Assembly: GCF_001945445.1 (NCBI RefSeq) | Contig: NZ_MSXW01000018.1 | Location: forward strand, 24,894 to 88,893 | Length of the DNA stretch: 64,000 nt | Reading direction: 5' to 3' | Origin: Pseudomonas sp. PA27(2017) | Lineage (GTDB): Bacteria; Pseudomonadota; Gammaproteobacteria; Pseudomonadales; Pseudomonadaceae | Shown: positions 37,205 to 46,368 of the stretch, piece after piece | Numbering within the stretch: the stretch's first letter is position 1 | Layout: each line of letters begins with the position of its first letter | The notes under the pieces: generated by a model | What the model was told of the DNA's origin: nothing | Database searches by the model: none | The model's input: the letters and a program-made list of their open reading frames with translations, nothing else | Translations under genes and position numbers: made by a program

Positions 37205-37810
37205 ATGCTCAAATCTCATACACCACCGGCAAAAGCCAGTCACACTGATGGTTTACCCAGCCTGGGCGTACGCCTGCGCCACGCTCGGAAAGTTGCCGGG
37301 CTAACGCTCAAGCAGCTAGCCACGGTGGCCGGTTGTTCGGAAAGCCTGATTTCCAAACTGGAGAACGACGCCGCCTCGCCATCGCTGGCCATGCTTCATC
37401 GCCTGGCCGGTGCGCTGGGCAGCAACGTTTCCGAGCTGACCTCGGAAGACTGGGTTTCGGACGAGCCGGTGCTGCGTGCAGGTGAGCGGCCCGTGAAACG
37501 CTTCGTCAAGCGCAACAAGGATGGCGATATCGGCCTGGAGCGCATCACCCACCTGCAAAAGGGCGGGCTGCTGCAGGGCAACATCCACATCGTAGCGCCG
37601 GGGGTGGCCAGCGATGGGCTGATCGAGCATCCGGGCGAGGAGATGGGCTACGTGCTGGCCGGCAGCATCGAGCTGACCATTGGCGATCAGTGCTACAGCC
37701 TGGCCACTGGTGACGCCTTTCACTTCCCCAGCAACCTGCCCCACGGCTACCGCAACAGCGGCACCGTCGAGGCTCGGATTCTGTGGGTCAACACCCCGGC
37801 GACATTCTGA
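37205..37810 (+). CDS. XRE-cupin transcriptional regulator
   Basis: The product is 201 residues from ATG 37205 (MLKSHTPPAK); an upstream TTG would add 28 residues. The HTH (about 20-75) shows LRHARKVAGLTLKQLATVAG and SESLISKLENDAASPSLAML. The C-terminal cupin (about 125-195) has EHPGEEMGYVLAGSIELTIG and FHFPSNLPHGYRN, whose His/Glu could bind a ligand or metal. Such regulators control small-molecule catabolic operons by binding the substrate. It probably acts on the palindrome at 32090. It closes the inserted unit, 129 bases after DUF1989. Confidence 0.85.
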   Translation: MLKSHTPPAKASHTDGLPSLGVRLRHARKVAGLTLKQLATVAGCSESLISKLENDAASPSLAMLHRLAGALGSNVSELTSEDWVSDEPVLRAGERPVKRFVKRNKDGDIGLERITHLQKGGLLQGNIHIVAPGVASDGLIEHPGEEMGYVLAGSIELTIGDQCYSLATGDAFHFPSNLPHGYRNSGTVEARILWVNTPATF

Positions 37811-37900
37811 AGGCGGTGGTCAGAGTCGCTGCGACTGGACGGCATCGCCCGATGGCGGATAATCGCGCTTCTTGAAATCGCCATGCGGGTAAGGAATGCC

Positions 37901-38569
37901 ATGAAAACAGGCTGGTTGTGGATATTCCCGGGTATCGGTGCGCTGATGCTGGCCGGCGCGCTGGGTATTCAGATGGCGCGCTTCAGCGCCGAGGCGCAGA
38001 TGACGCGTACCGAAGGTTTCATCGTGGACATCGAGGGCGGTTGCCCCACGGTGTCCTTCACTACCCTGGATGGTACCCTGGGCGAGTACCAGAGCAGCAC
38101 CTGCAGCACGCCGCCGTCTTTCGATATCGGTGAGCGGGTAGCGGTGTATTACGATCCGCAGGATTCCGAGCGCGCGCGCATCGACAGCTTCGAGCAGAAC
38201 TGGATAGGTAGCCTGGTCGTCGGTGGCATCGGCGCGGTGTTTCTGGCGATCGGCCTGGTCTTCGTGCTGCCGCCGTTGTTCGGCAAACGCCGCGCCGCTC
38301 GGTTGCTGGCGACCGGGACGCCGGTGCAGGCCGAAGTGGTGGACGTCGAGCTCAATGGTTCGCTGAGCATCAACGGCCGCAACCCGTATCGCATCGTCGC
38401 CCAGTGGCTGAACCCGCAGACCAACAAGCTGCATGTGTTTCGTAGCGCCAACCTGTGGTTCGATCCGGGCCCCTATATCAGCGAGTCGCTGGTCACGGTG
38501 ATGATCGACCCGAACAACCCCAAACGCTACAGCATGGACACCCGCTTCCTGCCCGAGTTGGCAGACTGA
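37901..38569 (+). CDS. DUF3592 membrane protein
   Basis: The product is 222 residues from ATG 37901 with AAGGA upstream; an ATG six codons earlier lacks a site. Two hydrophobic helices (about residues 5-27 and 110-132) enclose an extracytoplasmic part with [10 protein letters not shown] and a [10 protein letters not shown] motif. The second half, after RRAARLL, has [20 protein letters not shown] and [20 protein letters not shown], the repeat pattern of DUF3592. The function is unknown. The stop is one base before the TrpI-like ATG, so the regulator is now read from this gene's transcript. Confidence 0.8.
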   Translation: MKTGWLWIFPGIGALMLAGALGIQMARFSAEAQMTRTEGFIVDIEGGCPTVSFTTLDGTLGEYQSSTCSTPPSFDIGERVAVYYDPQDSERARIDSFEQNWIGSLVVGGIGAVFLAIGLVFVLPPLFGKRRAARLLATGTPVQAEVVDVELNGSLSINGRNPYRIVAQWLNPQTNKLHVFRSANLWFDPGPYISESLVTVMIDPNNPKRYSMDTRFLPELAD

Positions 38570-38570
38570 C

Positions 38571-39464
38571 ATGGCCCAGGACCTGCCATCACTCAATGCC
38601 CTGCACGCCTTCGAGGCGGCAGCGCGGCTGGGCAGCGTCAGCCGTGCGGCTGTGGAGCTGCACGTCACCCACGGCGCGGTGAGCCGGCAGATCCGTACCC
38701 TGGAAGAGCAACTGGGCGTGGCGCTGTTCGTCAAGGACGGGCGCGGGCTGAAGCTGACCGATGCTGGCATGCGCCTGCGGGACGTGAGCGGTGAGACCTT
38801 TGCCCGACTGCGCCAGGTGTGCGGCGAGCTGCGCCAGCGCGAAGCCGATACGCCCTTTGTGCTGGGCTGCCCGGGCAGCCTGCTGGCGCGCTGGTTCATC
38901 CCGCGCCTGGATCGACTCAACGGCGCGCTGCCGGATTTGCGCCTGCAGCTGTCCACCAGCCAGGGCGAACTGGACCCGCGCAGCCCCCAGGTCGACGCCA
39001 CCCTGCTGTACGCCGAGCCGCCCTGGCCGGCGGATATGCAGGTCTTCGAGTTGGCGCGCGAATCCATCGGCCCGGTGCTCAGCCCGCAACACCCGCGGTT
39101 CGCCGAGCTGAGCGCGGCGGCTCCGGGCGCCTTGCTGCATGAAGCCCTGCTGCACACCACCTCGCGGCCCCAGGCCTGGCCGCAGTGGCTGGCGGCGATG
39201 AACCTCGACCCCGCCGCGATGCGCCTGGGCCAGGGCTTCGAGCACCTTTACTACCTGCTCGAAGCGGCGGGAGCCGGCCTAGGCGTGGCCATCGCGCCGC
39301 TGCAACTGGTGGCCGACGACCTGGCTGCAGGGCGCCTGGTGGCGCCCTGGGGGTTCGTCGAGACCGAGGCGCGCTTGGCACTTTGGGTGCCGGAGCGGCG
39401 CAGTGGCGGGCGGGCCGAGCGTTTGGCCGACTGGTTGCGAAGTGAGTTGCAAATCGCGCAGTGA
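38571..39464 (+). CDS. trpI: TrpI-like LysR regulator of trpBA
   Basis: This 297-residue LysR protein begins [20 protein letters not shown] and continues [53 protein letters not shown] and [19 protein letters not shown]. To my recollection these phrases are near-identical to P. aeruginosa TrpI (PA0037), which activates trpBA with indoleglycerol phosphate. In that species trpI is immediately divergent from trpBA. Here it has the same relative orientation but lies 6.8 kb from trpB, behind an inserted operon and a DUF3592 gene. A generic GcvA-type regulator is the alternative. Confidence 0.85.
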   Translation: MAQDLPSLNALHAFEAAARLGSVSRAAVELHVTHGAVSRQIRTLEEQLGVALFVKDGRGLKLTDAGMRLRDVSGETFARLRQVCGELRQREADTPFVLGCPGSLLARWFIPRLDRLNGALPDLRLQLSTSQGELDPRSPQVDATLLYAEPPWPADMQVFELARESIGPVLSPQHPRFAELSAAAPGALLHEALLHTTSRPQAWPQWLAAMNLDPAAMRLGQGFEHLYYLLEAAGAGLGVAIAPLQLVADDLAAGRLVAPWGFVETEARLALWVPERRSGGRAERLADWLRSELQIAQ

Positions 39465-39557
39465 GCCTCAGGCTGGCGAGAACCTTGGCTACCCCGCATC
39501 GGTCATAGCTTCGGCCCTGTCATGTGCCCTGGGCCGTTACCGAGAGAGGGATTGGCG

Positions 39558-40058
39558 ATGAATGGAATGCAAAAGGTGGGTGGCCTGCTGGCCGCGATGG
39601 CATTGGCGAGCCTGGCGCACGCCGAACCGCTGAATATCGAGGGGATCGGTCTGTCGCGCGACGTGTCGTGCAAGGGCCAGGACGTGAACATCACCGGCAA
39701 TGCCAATGTGATCGAGCTGAGCGGGGATTGTGGCGCGGTGCTGGTCTACGGTTCGCAGCACAAGGTCACGCTGGACACTGCCAGGTCGCTTAGCGTGTCG
39801 GGTGCCGAGCATGAAGTGGTGGCCAAGCGCGTCAATGCACTGAGCGTCGACACCACGGATAATCAGGTGCGGGCCACCGTTGCGGGCGGCGAGCAGCCGG
39901 CGGTGGTCGAGGTGACGGGCGCTGATCAGGTGTTGGACCTGCAGTTCGACGGGCCGGTGAAGCTGGATGTCAGCGGCACCGAGCAACAGGTACGCTGGCG
40001 TGGCGATGAGCCCGAGGTGCAGATGAGCGGCATCGACAACAAGGTCGAGCGCCAGTGA
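39558..40058 (+). CDS. DUF3060 exported protein
   Basis: The product is 166 residues from ATG 39558, with GAGAGGGA upstream. The signal peptide is MNGMQKVGGLLAAMALASL, ending AHAE. The mature part is a short repeat protein of beta strands (GIGLSRDVSCKGQDVNITGN, then IELSGDCGAVLVYGSQHKVTL) with one conserved Cys pair, the pattern of DUF3060. It is probably periplasmic. The function is unknown. It follows the TrpI-like gene by 93 bases and ends before a strong hairpin. Confidence 0.82.
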   Translation: MNGMQKVGGLLAAMALASLAHAEPLNIEGIGLSRDVSCKGQDVNITGNANVIELSGDCGAVLVYGSQHKVTLDTARSLSVSGAEHEVVAKRVNALSVDTTDNQVRATVAGGEQPAVVEVTGADQVLDLQFDGPVKLDVSGTEQQVRWRGDEPEVQMSGIDNKVERQ

Positions 40059-40063
40059 AAGCG

Positions 40064-40084
40064 GGCGCCCCGGGCCGGGGCGCC
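40064..40084. terminator. Strong GC hairpin between convergent genes
   Basis: GGCGCCCC (40064-40071) and GGGGCGCC (40077-40084) pair perfectly around GGGCC, six bases after the DUF3060 stop and eight bases from the gloA stop. It has no T-run. Confidence 0.55.
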
Positions 40085-40091
40085 GTATTCG

Positions 40092-40619
40092 TCAGTCCAC
40101 TTCGGTGAACTGGATGATTTCCACCCAGTAGCCGTCCGGATCCTTGATGAAGGCGATGTTGCTCATGCGCCCGTCGGTCAGGCGCTTCTGGAAGTCAACG
40201 CCGAGTTCTTCGAAGCGCTGGCAGGCGGCCTTGATGTCCGGCACCGCGACGCACAGGTGGCCAAAGCCGCGCGGGTCGCTGTTGCCGCTGTGATAGGAAA
40301 ACTCCGGATCTTTCTCGGTGCCGTGGTTGTAGGTCAGCTCCAGCACGCCGGGGATGGATTTGCGCCACTGGTGGCGAGCTGCCGGGTCGGCTGGGATCTG
40401 CGACTTGTCGGCAATCAGTGCCAGGAAGTACAGGCTGAATTCGGCATCCGGGAAATCCTTCTTCTCCAGCAGGGTGAAGCCCAGCACGCGGGTGTAGAAG
40501 TCCAGCGACTTGTCGAGATCCTTCACGCGGATCATGGTGTGGTTGTAGACGAAGTCCGCGGTGGCGACGTCAGGCTTGCCGGTCACACCGGGCAGGGAGT
40601 TGAGTTCGTCGAGGGTCAT
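40092..40619 (-). CDS. gloA: Lactoylglutathione lyase (glyoxalase I, zinc type)
   Basis: This 175-residue enzyme converts the methylglyoxal-glutathione hemithioacetal to S-lactoylglutathione. Metal ligands lie in [20 protein letters not shown] (His), LELTYNHG (Glu), GFGHLCVAV (His) and GYWVEIIQF (Glu). The long insertion between the halves ([19 protein letters not shown], then [20 protein letters not shown]) marks the zinc-type GloA of pseudomonads and eukaryotes rather than the short Ni type of E. coli. It is monocistronic. Confidence 0.93.
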   Translation of the reverse strand: MTLDELNSLPGVTGKPDVATADFVYNHTMIRVKDLDKSLDFYTRVLGFTLLEKKDFPDAEFSLYFLALIADKSQIPADPAARHQWRKSIPGVLELTYNHGTEKDPEFSYHSGNSDPRGFGHLCVAVPDIKAACQRFEELGVDFQKRLTDGRMSNIAFIKDPDGYWVEIIQFTEVD

Positions 40620-40726
40620 GGGGCGTCTCCATCAGGTGAGTGGACGATTCAAGAAGTCATGAGGTCAGTAGATGGCCTCGTGGGATGGTTTTTTCAAGGT
40701 GGGTGATTGAAGTCGCTTTCCTACAA

Positions 40727-40783
40727 CCTGTGGGAGCGCGCCATGCGCGCGAAAAAATCGCGGGCAGGGCCCGCTCCTACAGG
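40727..40783. repeat. BIME (inverted REP pair) between gloA and the phosphoesterase gene
   Basis: CCTGTGGGAGCG (40727) and CGCTCCTACAGG (ending 40783) are inverted, each with its inner GC hairpin (GCGCGCCATGCGCGC and CGCGGGCAGGGCCCG). It is a REP sequence of a type slightly different from those at 17-19 kb. Confidence 0.85.
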
Positions 40784-40814
40784 TACTGCATCGAATGTCA
40801 GCCTCGGGTTAGCC

Positions 40815-41273
40815 TCAAACATCCAGCGTCACCAGTTCAGCCCGCACCTTGTCGCCATCGATATGCAAAACGGCCACCCCAATCGGCAACTTGAATCGCC
40901 GTGGGCCGGCGCTGCCAGGGTTCAGATAAAGCACGCCATCGCGCACGTCATGCAGCGGCTTGTGGGAGTGCCCGGCAATCACCACGTCGATAGCTTCGGC
41001 CCTGGGGTCGATGGCCAGCTTCTTGAGATCATGCAGCACGTACAGGCTGACCGCGCCGAAGCGCAGGGTCAGGCTTTCTGGAATGGCGTCGGCCCAGGCC
41101 TCTGCGTCGTTGTTGCCGCGCACCACCGACAGCGGCGCGATGCGTTCGAGTTCGGCAAGAATCTGCGGCCCGCCGATGTCGCCAGCATGAATCAGGTGAT
41201 CGACGCCTTGCAGCGCCGCCAGCGCCTGGGGGCGCAACAGGCCGTGGGTGTCGGCAATCAGGCCAATCTTCAT
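40815..41273 (-). CDS. YfcE/MJ0936-type metallophosphoesterase
   Basis: The product is 152 residues from ATG 41273, preceded by AGGAGA. The calcineurin-like motifs are complete: GLIADTHG (DxH), HAGDIGG (GDxxG), VRGNND (GNH/D), LHDLKK, VVIAGHSH (GHSH) and NPGSAG. It hydrolyses phosphodiesters and needs Mn or similar. The longer reading frame upstream lacks a coding look and was rejected as start. The gene precedes ilvD's terminator and runs in the same direction as ilvD. Confidence 0.9.
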   Translation of the reverse strand: MKIGLIADTHGLLRPQALAALQGVDHLIHAGDIGGPQILAELERIAPLSVVRGNNDAEAWADAIPESLTLRFGAVSLYVLHDLKKLAIDPRAEAIDVVIAGHSHKPLHDVRDGVLYLNPGSAGPRRFKLPIGVAVLHIDGDKVRAELVTLDV

Positions 41274-41348
41274 GGGTTCTCCTGCGTATTGAGGTAGGAG
41301 CGGATTTGCCTGCGATCCGTTCCACACAAAGCCGTGGCCCAGAAACAG

Positions 41349-41375
41349 AAAACCCGGCGCGAGGCCGGGTTTCCG
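41349..41375 (-). terminator. Terminator of ilvD
   Basis: AAAACCCGGC (41349-41358) and GCCGGGTTTC (41364-41373) form a hairpin 19 bases past the ilvD stop. On the minus strand the right arm ends in TTTT, then CTGTTTC. Confidence 0.8.
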
Positions 41376-41391
41376 TTTCAGCACAGCAGGC

Positions 41392-43230
41392 TCAGCCGTC
41401 CAGCAGCGCCTTGTTGCGCACCGCGCCCTTGTCGGCGCTGGTGGCGAGCAGGGCGTAGGCTTTCAGAGCGGTGGTCACCTTGCGCGGGCGTTGCTCCGCC
41501 GGTTTCCAGCCCTTCTTGTCCTGTTCGTGGCGGCGGTGGGCGATTTCCTCGTCGCTGACCAACAGGTTGATCGAGCGGTTGGGGATGTCGATCAGCACCT
41601 TGTCACCATCCTTCACCAGGCCGATGGCGCCGCCGGCAGCGGCTTCCGGCGAGGCGTGGCCGATGGACAGGCCCGAGGTGCCGCCGGAGAAACGGCCGTC
41701 GGTGAGCAGGGCGCAGGCTTTGCCCAGGCCCTTGGATTTCAGGTACGAGGTCGGGTAGAGCATTTCCTGCATGCCCGGGCCGCCTTTCGGGCCTTCGTAG
41801 CGAATGATGACGATGTCGCCTTCCTTCACTTCATCATTGAGGATGCCGCGCACCGCGCTGTCCTGGCTTTCGAAGATCTTCGCGTTGCCCTCGAACACGT
41901 GGATCGACTCGTCGACGCCGGCGGTCTTCACCACGCAGCCGTCCAGGGCGATATTGCCGTACAGCACGGCCAGGCCGCCTTCTTTCGAGTAGGCATGCTC
42001 GAAGCTGCGGATGCAGCCGTTCTCGCGGTCGTCGTCGAGGGTTTCCCAGCGGGTCGACTGACTGAACGCGGTCTGGGTCGGGATGCCCGCCGGGCCGGCC
42101 TTGAAGAAGTGGTGCACGGCTTCATCAGAGGTCTGAGTGATGTCCCACTTGGCGATGGCTTCGGCCATGCTGCGGCTGTGCACGGTCGGCAGGTCGGTGT
42201 GCAGCAGGCCGCCTCGGGCCAGCGAGCCGAGAATGGAAAAGATGCCGCCGGCGCGGTGCACGTCTTCCATGTGGTACTTCTGGATGTTCGGCGCCACCTT
42301 GCACAGCTGCGGCACCAGGCGCGACAGGCGATCGATGTCGCGCAGGTCGAAGTCCACCTCGGCTTCCTGGGCGGCGGCCAGCAGGTGCAGGATGGTGTTG
42401 GTCGAACCGCCCATGGCGATGTCGAGCATCATGGCGTTCTCGAACGCCTTGAAGTTGGCGATGTTGCGCGGCAGCACCGAGTCGTCGCCTTCGCCGTAGT
42501 AGCGCTTGCACAGCTCGACGATGGTGCGGCCAGCCTGCAGGAACAGCTGCTCGCGGTCGCTGTGGGTGGCCAGGGTCGAGCCGTTACCCGGCAGGGCCAG
42601 GCCCAGGGCTTCGGTCAGGCAGTTCATCGAGTTGGCGGTGAACATGCCGGAGCACGAACCGCAGGTCGGGCAGGCGCTGCGCTCGTATTCGGCGACTTTC
42701 TCGTCCGAGGCGGTGCTGTCGGCAGCGATGACCATGGCGTCGACCAGATCCAGGCCGTGGCTGGCCAGTTTGGTCTTGCCGGCTTCCATCGGGCCGCCGG
42801 AGACGAAGATCACCGGGATGTTCAGGCGCAGGGCGGCCATCAGCATGCCGGGGGTGATCTTGTCGCAGTTGGAGATGCAGACGATGGCGTCGGCGCAGTG
42901 GGCGTTGACCATGTACTCCACGGAGTCGGCGATGATCTCGCGGCTCGGCAGCGAATAGAGCATGCCGTCGTGGCCCATGGCGATGCCGTCATCGACGGCG
43001 ATGGTGTTGAATTCCTTGGCCACGCCGCCGGCTTTCTCGATCTCGCGGGCGACCAGCTGGCCCAGGTCCTTGAGGTGTACGTGGCCGGGTACGAACTGGG
43101 TGAAGGAGTTGGCGATGGCGATGATCGGTTTCTTGAAGTCTTCGTCCTTCATCCCGGTGGCGCGCCACAGGGCACGGGCGCCGGCCATGTTGCGGCCGTG
43201 GGTGGAGGTCTTCGAGCGGTAATCAGGCAT
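41392..43230 (-). CDS. ilvD: Dihydroxy-acid dehydratase
   Basis: This 612-residue Fe-S enzyme of valine, leucine and isoleucine synthesis dehydrates 2,3-dihydroxy-3-methylbutanoate and its homologue. Cluster cysteines are in [13 protein letters not shown] and [18 protein letters not shown]. Signatures include [46 protein letters not shown] and [19 protein letters not shown]. The start [19 protein letters not shown] is standard. It stands alone on its transcript. Confidence 0.97.
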   Translation of the reverse strand: MPDYRSKTSTHGRNMAGARALWRATGMKDEDFKKPIIAIANSFTQFVPGHVHLKDLGQLVAREIEKAGGVAKEFNTIAVDDGIAMGHDGMLYSLPSREIIADSVEYMVNAHCADAIVCISNCDKITPGMLMAALRLNIPVIFVSGGPMEAGKTKLASHGLDLVDAMVIAADSTASDEKVAEYERSACPTCGSCSGMFTANSMNCLTEALGLALPGNGSTLATHSDREQLFLQAGRTIVELCKRYYGEGDDSVLPRNIANFKAFENAMMLDIAMGGSTNTILHLLAAAQEAEVDFDLRDIDRLSRLVPQLCKVAPNIQKYHMEDVHRAGGIFSILGSLARGGLLHTDLPTVHSRSMAEAIAKWDITQTSDEAVHHFFKAGPAGIPTQTAFSQSTRWETLDDDRENGCIRSFEHAYSKEGGLAVLYGNIALDGCVVKTAGVDESIHVFEGNAKIFESQDSAVRGILNDEVKEGDIVIIRYEGPKGGPGMQEMLYPTSYLKSKGLGKACALLTDGRFSGGTSGLSIGHASPEAAAGGAIGLVKDGDKVLIDIPNRSINLLVSDEEIAHRRHEQDKKGWKPAEQRPRKVTTALKAYALLATSADKGAVRNKALLDG

Positions 43231-43425
43231 GACGGATTCCTGCGGCTAATCAGGTAGGCATTGGATGTGGGTGAGCGGGTCAGCGGCAGGTGGCCGCGAA
43301 GCAAGGTGGCATGGCGCACGACGGGATCTCCGTCTGCCTGCCCGGGCTCACAGGCCCGCCGAAGGGTGGCTGGCGGGAAATGCCCCGATTCTACGCCGCG
43401 CGAGGCGGGGGAGGAAAGGCTGCTG

Positions 43426-43450
43426 GCAGCCGGCCGTCCCCGCCGGCTGC
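43426..43450. other. 9-bp hairpin after cheB
   Basis: GCAGCCGGC (43426-43434) and GCCGGCTGC (43442-43450) are perfect arms, ending six bases past the cheB stop. Only a short CTTTCC follows on the minus strand, so termination is uncertain. Confidence 0.5.
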
Positions 43451-43456
43451 AGAGCC

Positions 43457-44518
43457 CTAGCCGCGCAGGATGGCGGCGGGGATCTGATCCAGGGGGATTT
43501 CCTTGCTGACCGCGCCGAGTTTCATGGCTTCCTTGGGCATGCCGTAGACCACGCAGCTGGCTTCGTCCTGGCCGAGGGTCAGGGCGCCGGCTTCATGCAT
43601 TTCGCGCAGGCCGCGGGCTCCGTCGTCGCCCATGCCGGTCATGATGATACCGGTGGCGTTGGCGCCAGCGGCGCGGGCGGTGGAGCGGAACAGCACGTCT
43701 ACCGAGGGCTTGTGGCGGCTGACCGGCGGGCCGTCGACCACCTCGACCACATACTGGGCGCCGCTGCGCTTGAGCAGCAGGTGGCGGCCGCCGGGCGCGA
43801 TCAGCGCGCGACCGGGTACCACGCGATCGCCATGCCGCGCTTCCAGCACCTCCAGCTCGCACAGGCCGTTGAGGCGCTCGGCGAAGGCGGCGGTGAAGCG
43901 TTCGGGCATATGCTGGACGATGACGATTGCCGGGCAGACCCGCGGCAGGCGGGTGAGGATGTATTCCAGCGCCTGGGTGCCGCCGGTGGAGGTGCCGATG
44001 GCGACGATACGCTCGGTGGTGCGCGCCATGGCGCCGGTGGCCGGTGGCAGGATGGCATCGGCGCTGAGTTTGGCCTGGGGCGCCGTGGGTTGCGCCTTGT
44101 TGGTCAGGCGCTTCACATTGGCCCGGGCGGCGGCCTTGACCGCGTTGACCAGATCATCGCTGGCGTTGACCAAGAATTTGCTGAGGCTGGCCTGGGGCTT
44201 GGTGACGATGCTCACCGCGCCCGCCGACAACGCTTGCATGGTGGTGGTGGCACCCTTTTCGGTCAGCGTCGAGCAGATCACCACCGGAGTGGGGCGCTCT
44301 GCCATCAGTTTGCGCAGGAAGGTAATGCCGTCCATGCGCGGCATCTCGACGTCGAGCACGATCACGTCGGGCCACTGGCGCTGCATCTTGTCGAGGGCGA
44401 ACAGCGGGTCGGCGGCAGTGCCGATCACCTCGATCGCCGGGTCAGCCGCCAGTACCTGGGAGAGCACCTGGCGCACCACGGCGGAGTCGTCGACGATCAT
44501 GACTTTTATGTTTTTCAT
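43457..44518 (-). CDS. cheB: Chemotaxis protein-glutamate methylesterase CheB
   Basis: This 353-residue response-regulator enzyme removes methyl groups from receptors when phosphorylated by CheA. The receiver (1-120) has MIVDDSAVV, phospho-Asp in [12 protein letters not shown] and a Lys in SIVTKP. After the linker, the methylesterase (about 165-350) has the catalytic triad in [12 protein letters not shown] (Ser), IVQHMPERF (His) and MTGMGDDGA (Asp). The ATG overlaps the cheD stop (ATGA). It is the last gene of the cluster. Confidence 0.96.
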   Translation of the reverse strand: MKNIKVMIVDDSAVVRQVLSQVLAADPAIEVIGTAADPLFALDKMQRQWPDVIVLDVEMPRMDGITFLRKLMAERPTPVVICSTLTEKGATTTMQALSAGAVSIVTKPQASLSKFLVNASDDLVNAVKAAARANVKRLTNKAQPTAPQAKLSADAILPPATGAMARTTERIVAIGTSTGGTQALEYILTRLPRVCPAIVIVQHMPERFTAAFAERLNGLCELEVLEARHGDRVVPGRALIAPGGRHLLLKRSGAQYVVEVVDGPPVSRHKPSVDVLFRSTARAAGANATGIIMTGMGDDGARGLREMHEAGALTLGQDEASCVVYGMPKEAMKLGAVSKEIPLDQIPAAILRG

Positions 44519-45033
44519 AGCGGTCGCTTTCCAGCAGGGGGCTCTTGAGTGGCAAGGGGCTGGGTTTGCTTCAGCGCGATCTCGCCGCTCCAGATATCGA
44601 AGATTAGATTGCGGTGGCCGACGCCGCCGACATGTTCGCCGTGACAGCCGAGCTTTCTCTCGGCGAGCAGGCGGCGGGCGATGTCGATGTTCTGCTGGCC
44701 GACATGATGGCGACGGCTTTGCGCCAGGCCAGGAAACATGTGGCCGCCGCCAAAGATACGCGCCTGGTATTCGGCCAGGCGGGTGCCGCTCAGTGCGATT
44801 GCCTCGCACAGCAGGCTCACCACTTCATCGGCGTAGCGGCCATCACGTTGCTTGGTGGGGCGCCCGCGGGTGGGCAGCATGAAATGGCACATACCGCCCA
44901 GGCGCGCATGGGGATGCCAGAGCACGATCGACACGCAGGAGCCAAGCAGGGTGCGCACGCGGGTGTAGGGCCCGCCAAAGTGATAGTCGCCGGGGTTCAG
45001 GTACACCTCGGCGATCGAAGGACTCTTAGTCAT
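44515..45033 (-). CDS. cheD: Chemoreceptor glutamine deamidase CheD
   Basis: This 172-residue protein deamidates receptor glutamines and can modulate CheC-type phosphatases. The catalytic Cys is in [14 protein letters not shown] and the His in [23 protein letters not shown] and [14 protein letters not shown] are typical. The start overlaps the cheR end by eight bases and its stop overlaps cheB. CheD in the cluster supports a Che2-like type, because the flagellar cluster of pseudomonads has none. Confidence 0.94.
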   Translation of the reverse strand: MTKSPSIAEVYLNPGDYHFGGPYTRVRTLLGSCVSIVLWHPHARLGGMCHFMLPTRGRPTKQRDGRYADEVVSLLCEAIALSGTRLAEYQARIFGGGHMFPGLAQSRRHHVGQQNIDIARRLLAERKLGCHGEHVGGVGHRNLIFDIWSGEIALKQTQPLATQEPPAGKRPL

Positions 45034-45847
45034 CAGGCTTGCGGTAGATCGAGGGTTTCACGACCTTGAGCGTATCGTTGACGCCGTTCAGGCTTTCCGA
45101 GTGGCTGATGATGAAGTGACCACCCGGGCGCAGATGCTTGAGCAGGCGCGCCACCACTTGGCGTTTGGTGTCGGCGTCGAAGTAGATCATCACGTTGCGC
45201 AGGAAGATCACGTCGAACAGGCCGACGTCCGGTAGCGCGCTGTTGAGGTTGATCTGAGTGAAGCGCACGCGCTGGCGCAAGGCCGGCGCGATCATCATTC
45301 GCCCATGGTTCTCGTCGATGCCGCGCAGGCAGTGTTTGACCAGCAGATGGCGCGGTATGTTCTCGGCGTCCTCCAATTCGTACACGCCGTTGCGCGCCTG
45401 GGTGAGGATGCGCTGGCTGATGTCCGAAGCGAGGATTTCCCACGGCCGCTCGCCGAGGCGCTCGGCCAGTAACAGGGCCAGGGTGTACGGCTCTTCGCCA
45501 CTGGAGCAGGCGCCGCTCCAGATCCGCAGCGGGCGACCGCTGGGAATCGCGTCGGGCTTTTGCAGCAGCTCGCGCAGAAAATCGAAGTGCTTGGGTTCGC
45601 GAAAGAAGTAGGTTTCGTTGGTGGTCAGCAGGTCCACGCAGGTCTGCAGCTCGGCCTTGTCCTTGCCGACCAGGCGGAAGTATTCGCCGTAGGTGGCCAT
45701 GCCAAGAGCACGCAGGCGCTTGTTGAGGCGCCCGGCTACCAGCGGTTTCTTGGCATCGGAGAGGTGAATGCCGGCGATGTCGTGAATGAGCTGGCGGAAC
45801 TGGCTGAACTCGAGATCTGAAAGCGTGGCCTGGGTCGTCTCGCGCAT
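45026..45847 (-). CDS. cheR: Chemotaxis methyltransferase CheR
   Basis: This 273-residue SAM-dependent enzyme methylates receptor glutamates. The N-terminal helical domain (LSDAKKPLVAGRLNKRLRAL) precedes the Rossmann domain with IWSGACSSGEEPYTLALLLAE (SAM site), ILASDISQRIL and VIFLRNVMIYFD. It overlaps cheW by one base (TGATG). No TPR tail is present. Confidence 0.95.
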   Translation of the reverse strand: MRETTQATLSDLEFSQFRQLIHDIAGIHLSDAKKPLVAGRLNKRLRALGMATYGEYFRLVGKDKAELQTCVDLLTTNETYFFREPKHFDFLRELLQKPDAIPSGRPLRIWSGACSSGEEPYTLALLLAERLGERPWEILASDISQRILTQARNGVYELEDAENIPRHLLVKHCLRGIDENHGRMMIAPALRQRVRFTQINLNSALPDVGLFDVIFLRNVMIYFDADTKRQVVARLLKHLRPGGHFIISHSESLNGVNDTLKVVKPSIYRKPDD

Positions 45848-46365
45848 CAGCTGGAAGCACCGTGCTGCTGGGCCTGGCTGATGGCGAGGTGTTCTTCAGC
45901 GGAGATCACTCGGCCGATATCGAGCATCACCACCAGGCGGTCATCGAGCTTGCCCATGCCGCGGATGAAGTCGGCGCGGATGCTGCCACCGAAGGACGGC
46001 GCCGGCTCGATCTGCTCGGCGCCGAGCTCGCGTACCTCGTTGACCGCGTCGACGACGATGCCGATCACCTGGGTATGGCTGGGCCCAGTGATTTCCAGAA
46101 TCACGATGCAGGTGCGTGGGCCTATCCGGGTCGTCTGGCCGCCAAAGCGCTGACCCAGATCCATCACGGGCACCACGGCGCCGCGCAGGTTGATCACGCC
46201 GAGGATGCTCGGCGGCATCATCGGCACCGTGGTCAGCCGGCCGTACTCGATGATCTCGCGTACGGCGCGAATCTCTACTGCGAACAGCTCCTGTGACAGG
46301 GTGAAGGTCAGGTACTGGCCCGCTCCTGCCGTGGCGCCGTCGAGCAGCCGTGGTTCGCAACTCAT
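45847..46365 (-). CDS. cheW: Chemotaxis coupling protein CheW (second copy)
   Basis: This 172-residue SH3-like coupling protein links receptors to CheA. Characteristic segments are QYLTFTLSQELFAVEIRAVR, GVINLRGAVVPVMDLGQRF and GIVVDAVNEV. It starts three bases after the receptor stop and is coupled to cheR. A second cheW lies on the other side of the receptor gene, so the cluster can build arrays with two adaptors. Confidence 0.93.
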   Translation of the reverse strand: MSCEPRLLDGATAGAGQYLTFTLSQELFAVEIRAVREIIEYGRLTTVPMMPPSILGVINLRGAVVPVMDLGQRFGGQTTRIGPRTCIVILEITGPSHTQVIGIVVDAVNEVRELGAEQIEPAPSFGGSIRADFIRGMGKLDDRLVVMLDIGRVISAEEHLAISQAQQHGASS

Positions 46366-46368
46366 GGG

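Noticed and set aside
41491..43257. 588-codon plus-strand frame opposite ilvD
   Set aside because: The minus strand encodes complete IlvD with all cluster cysteines.
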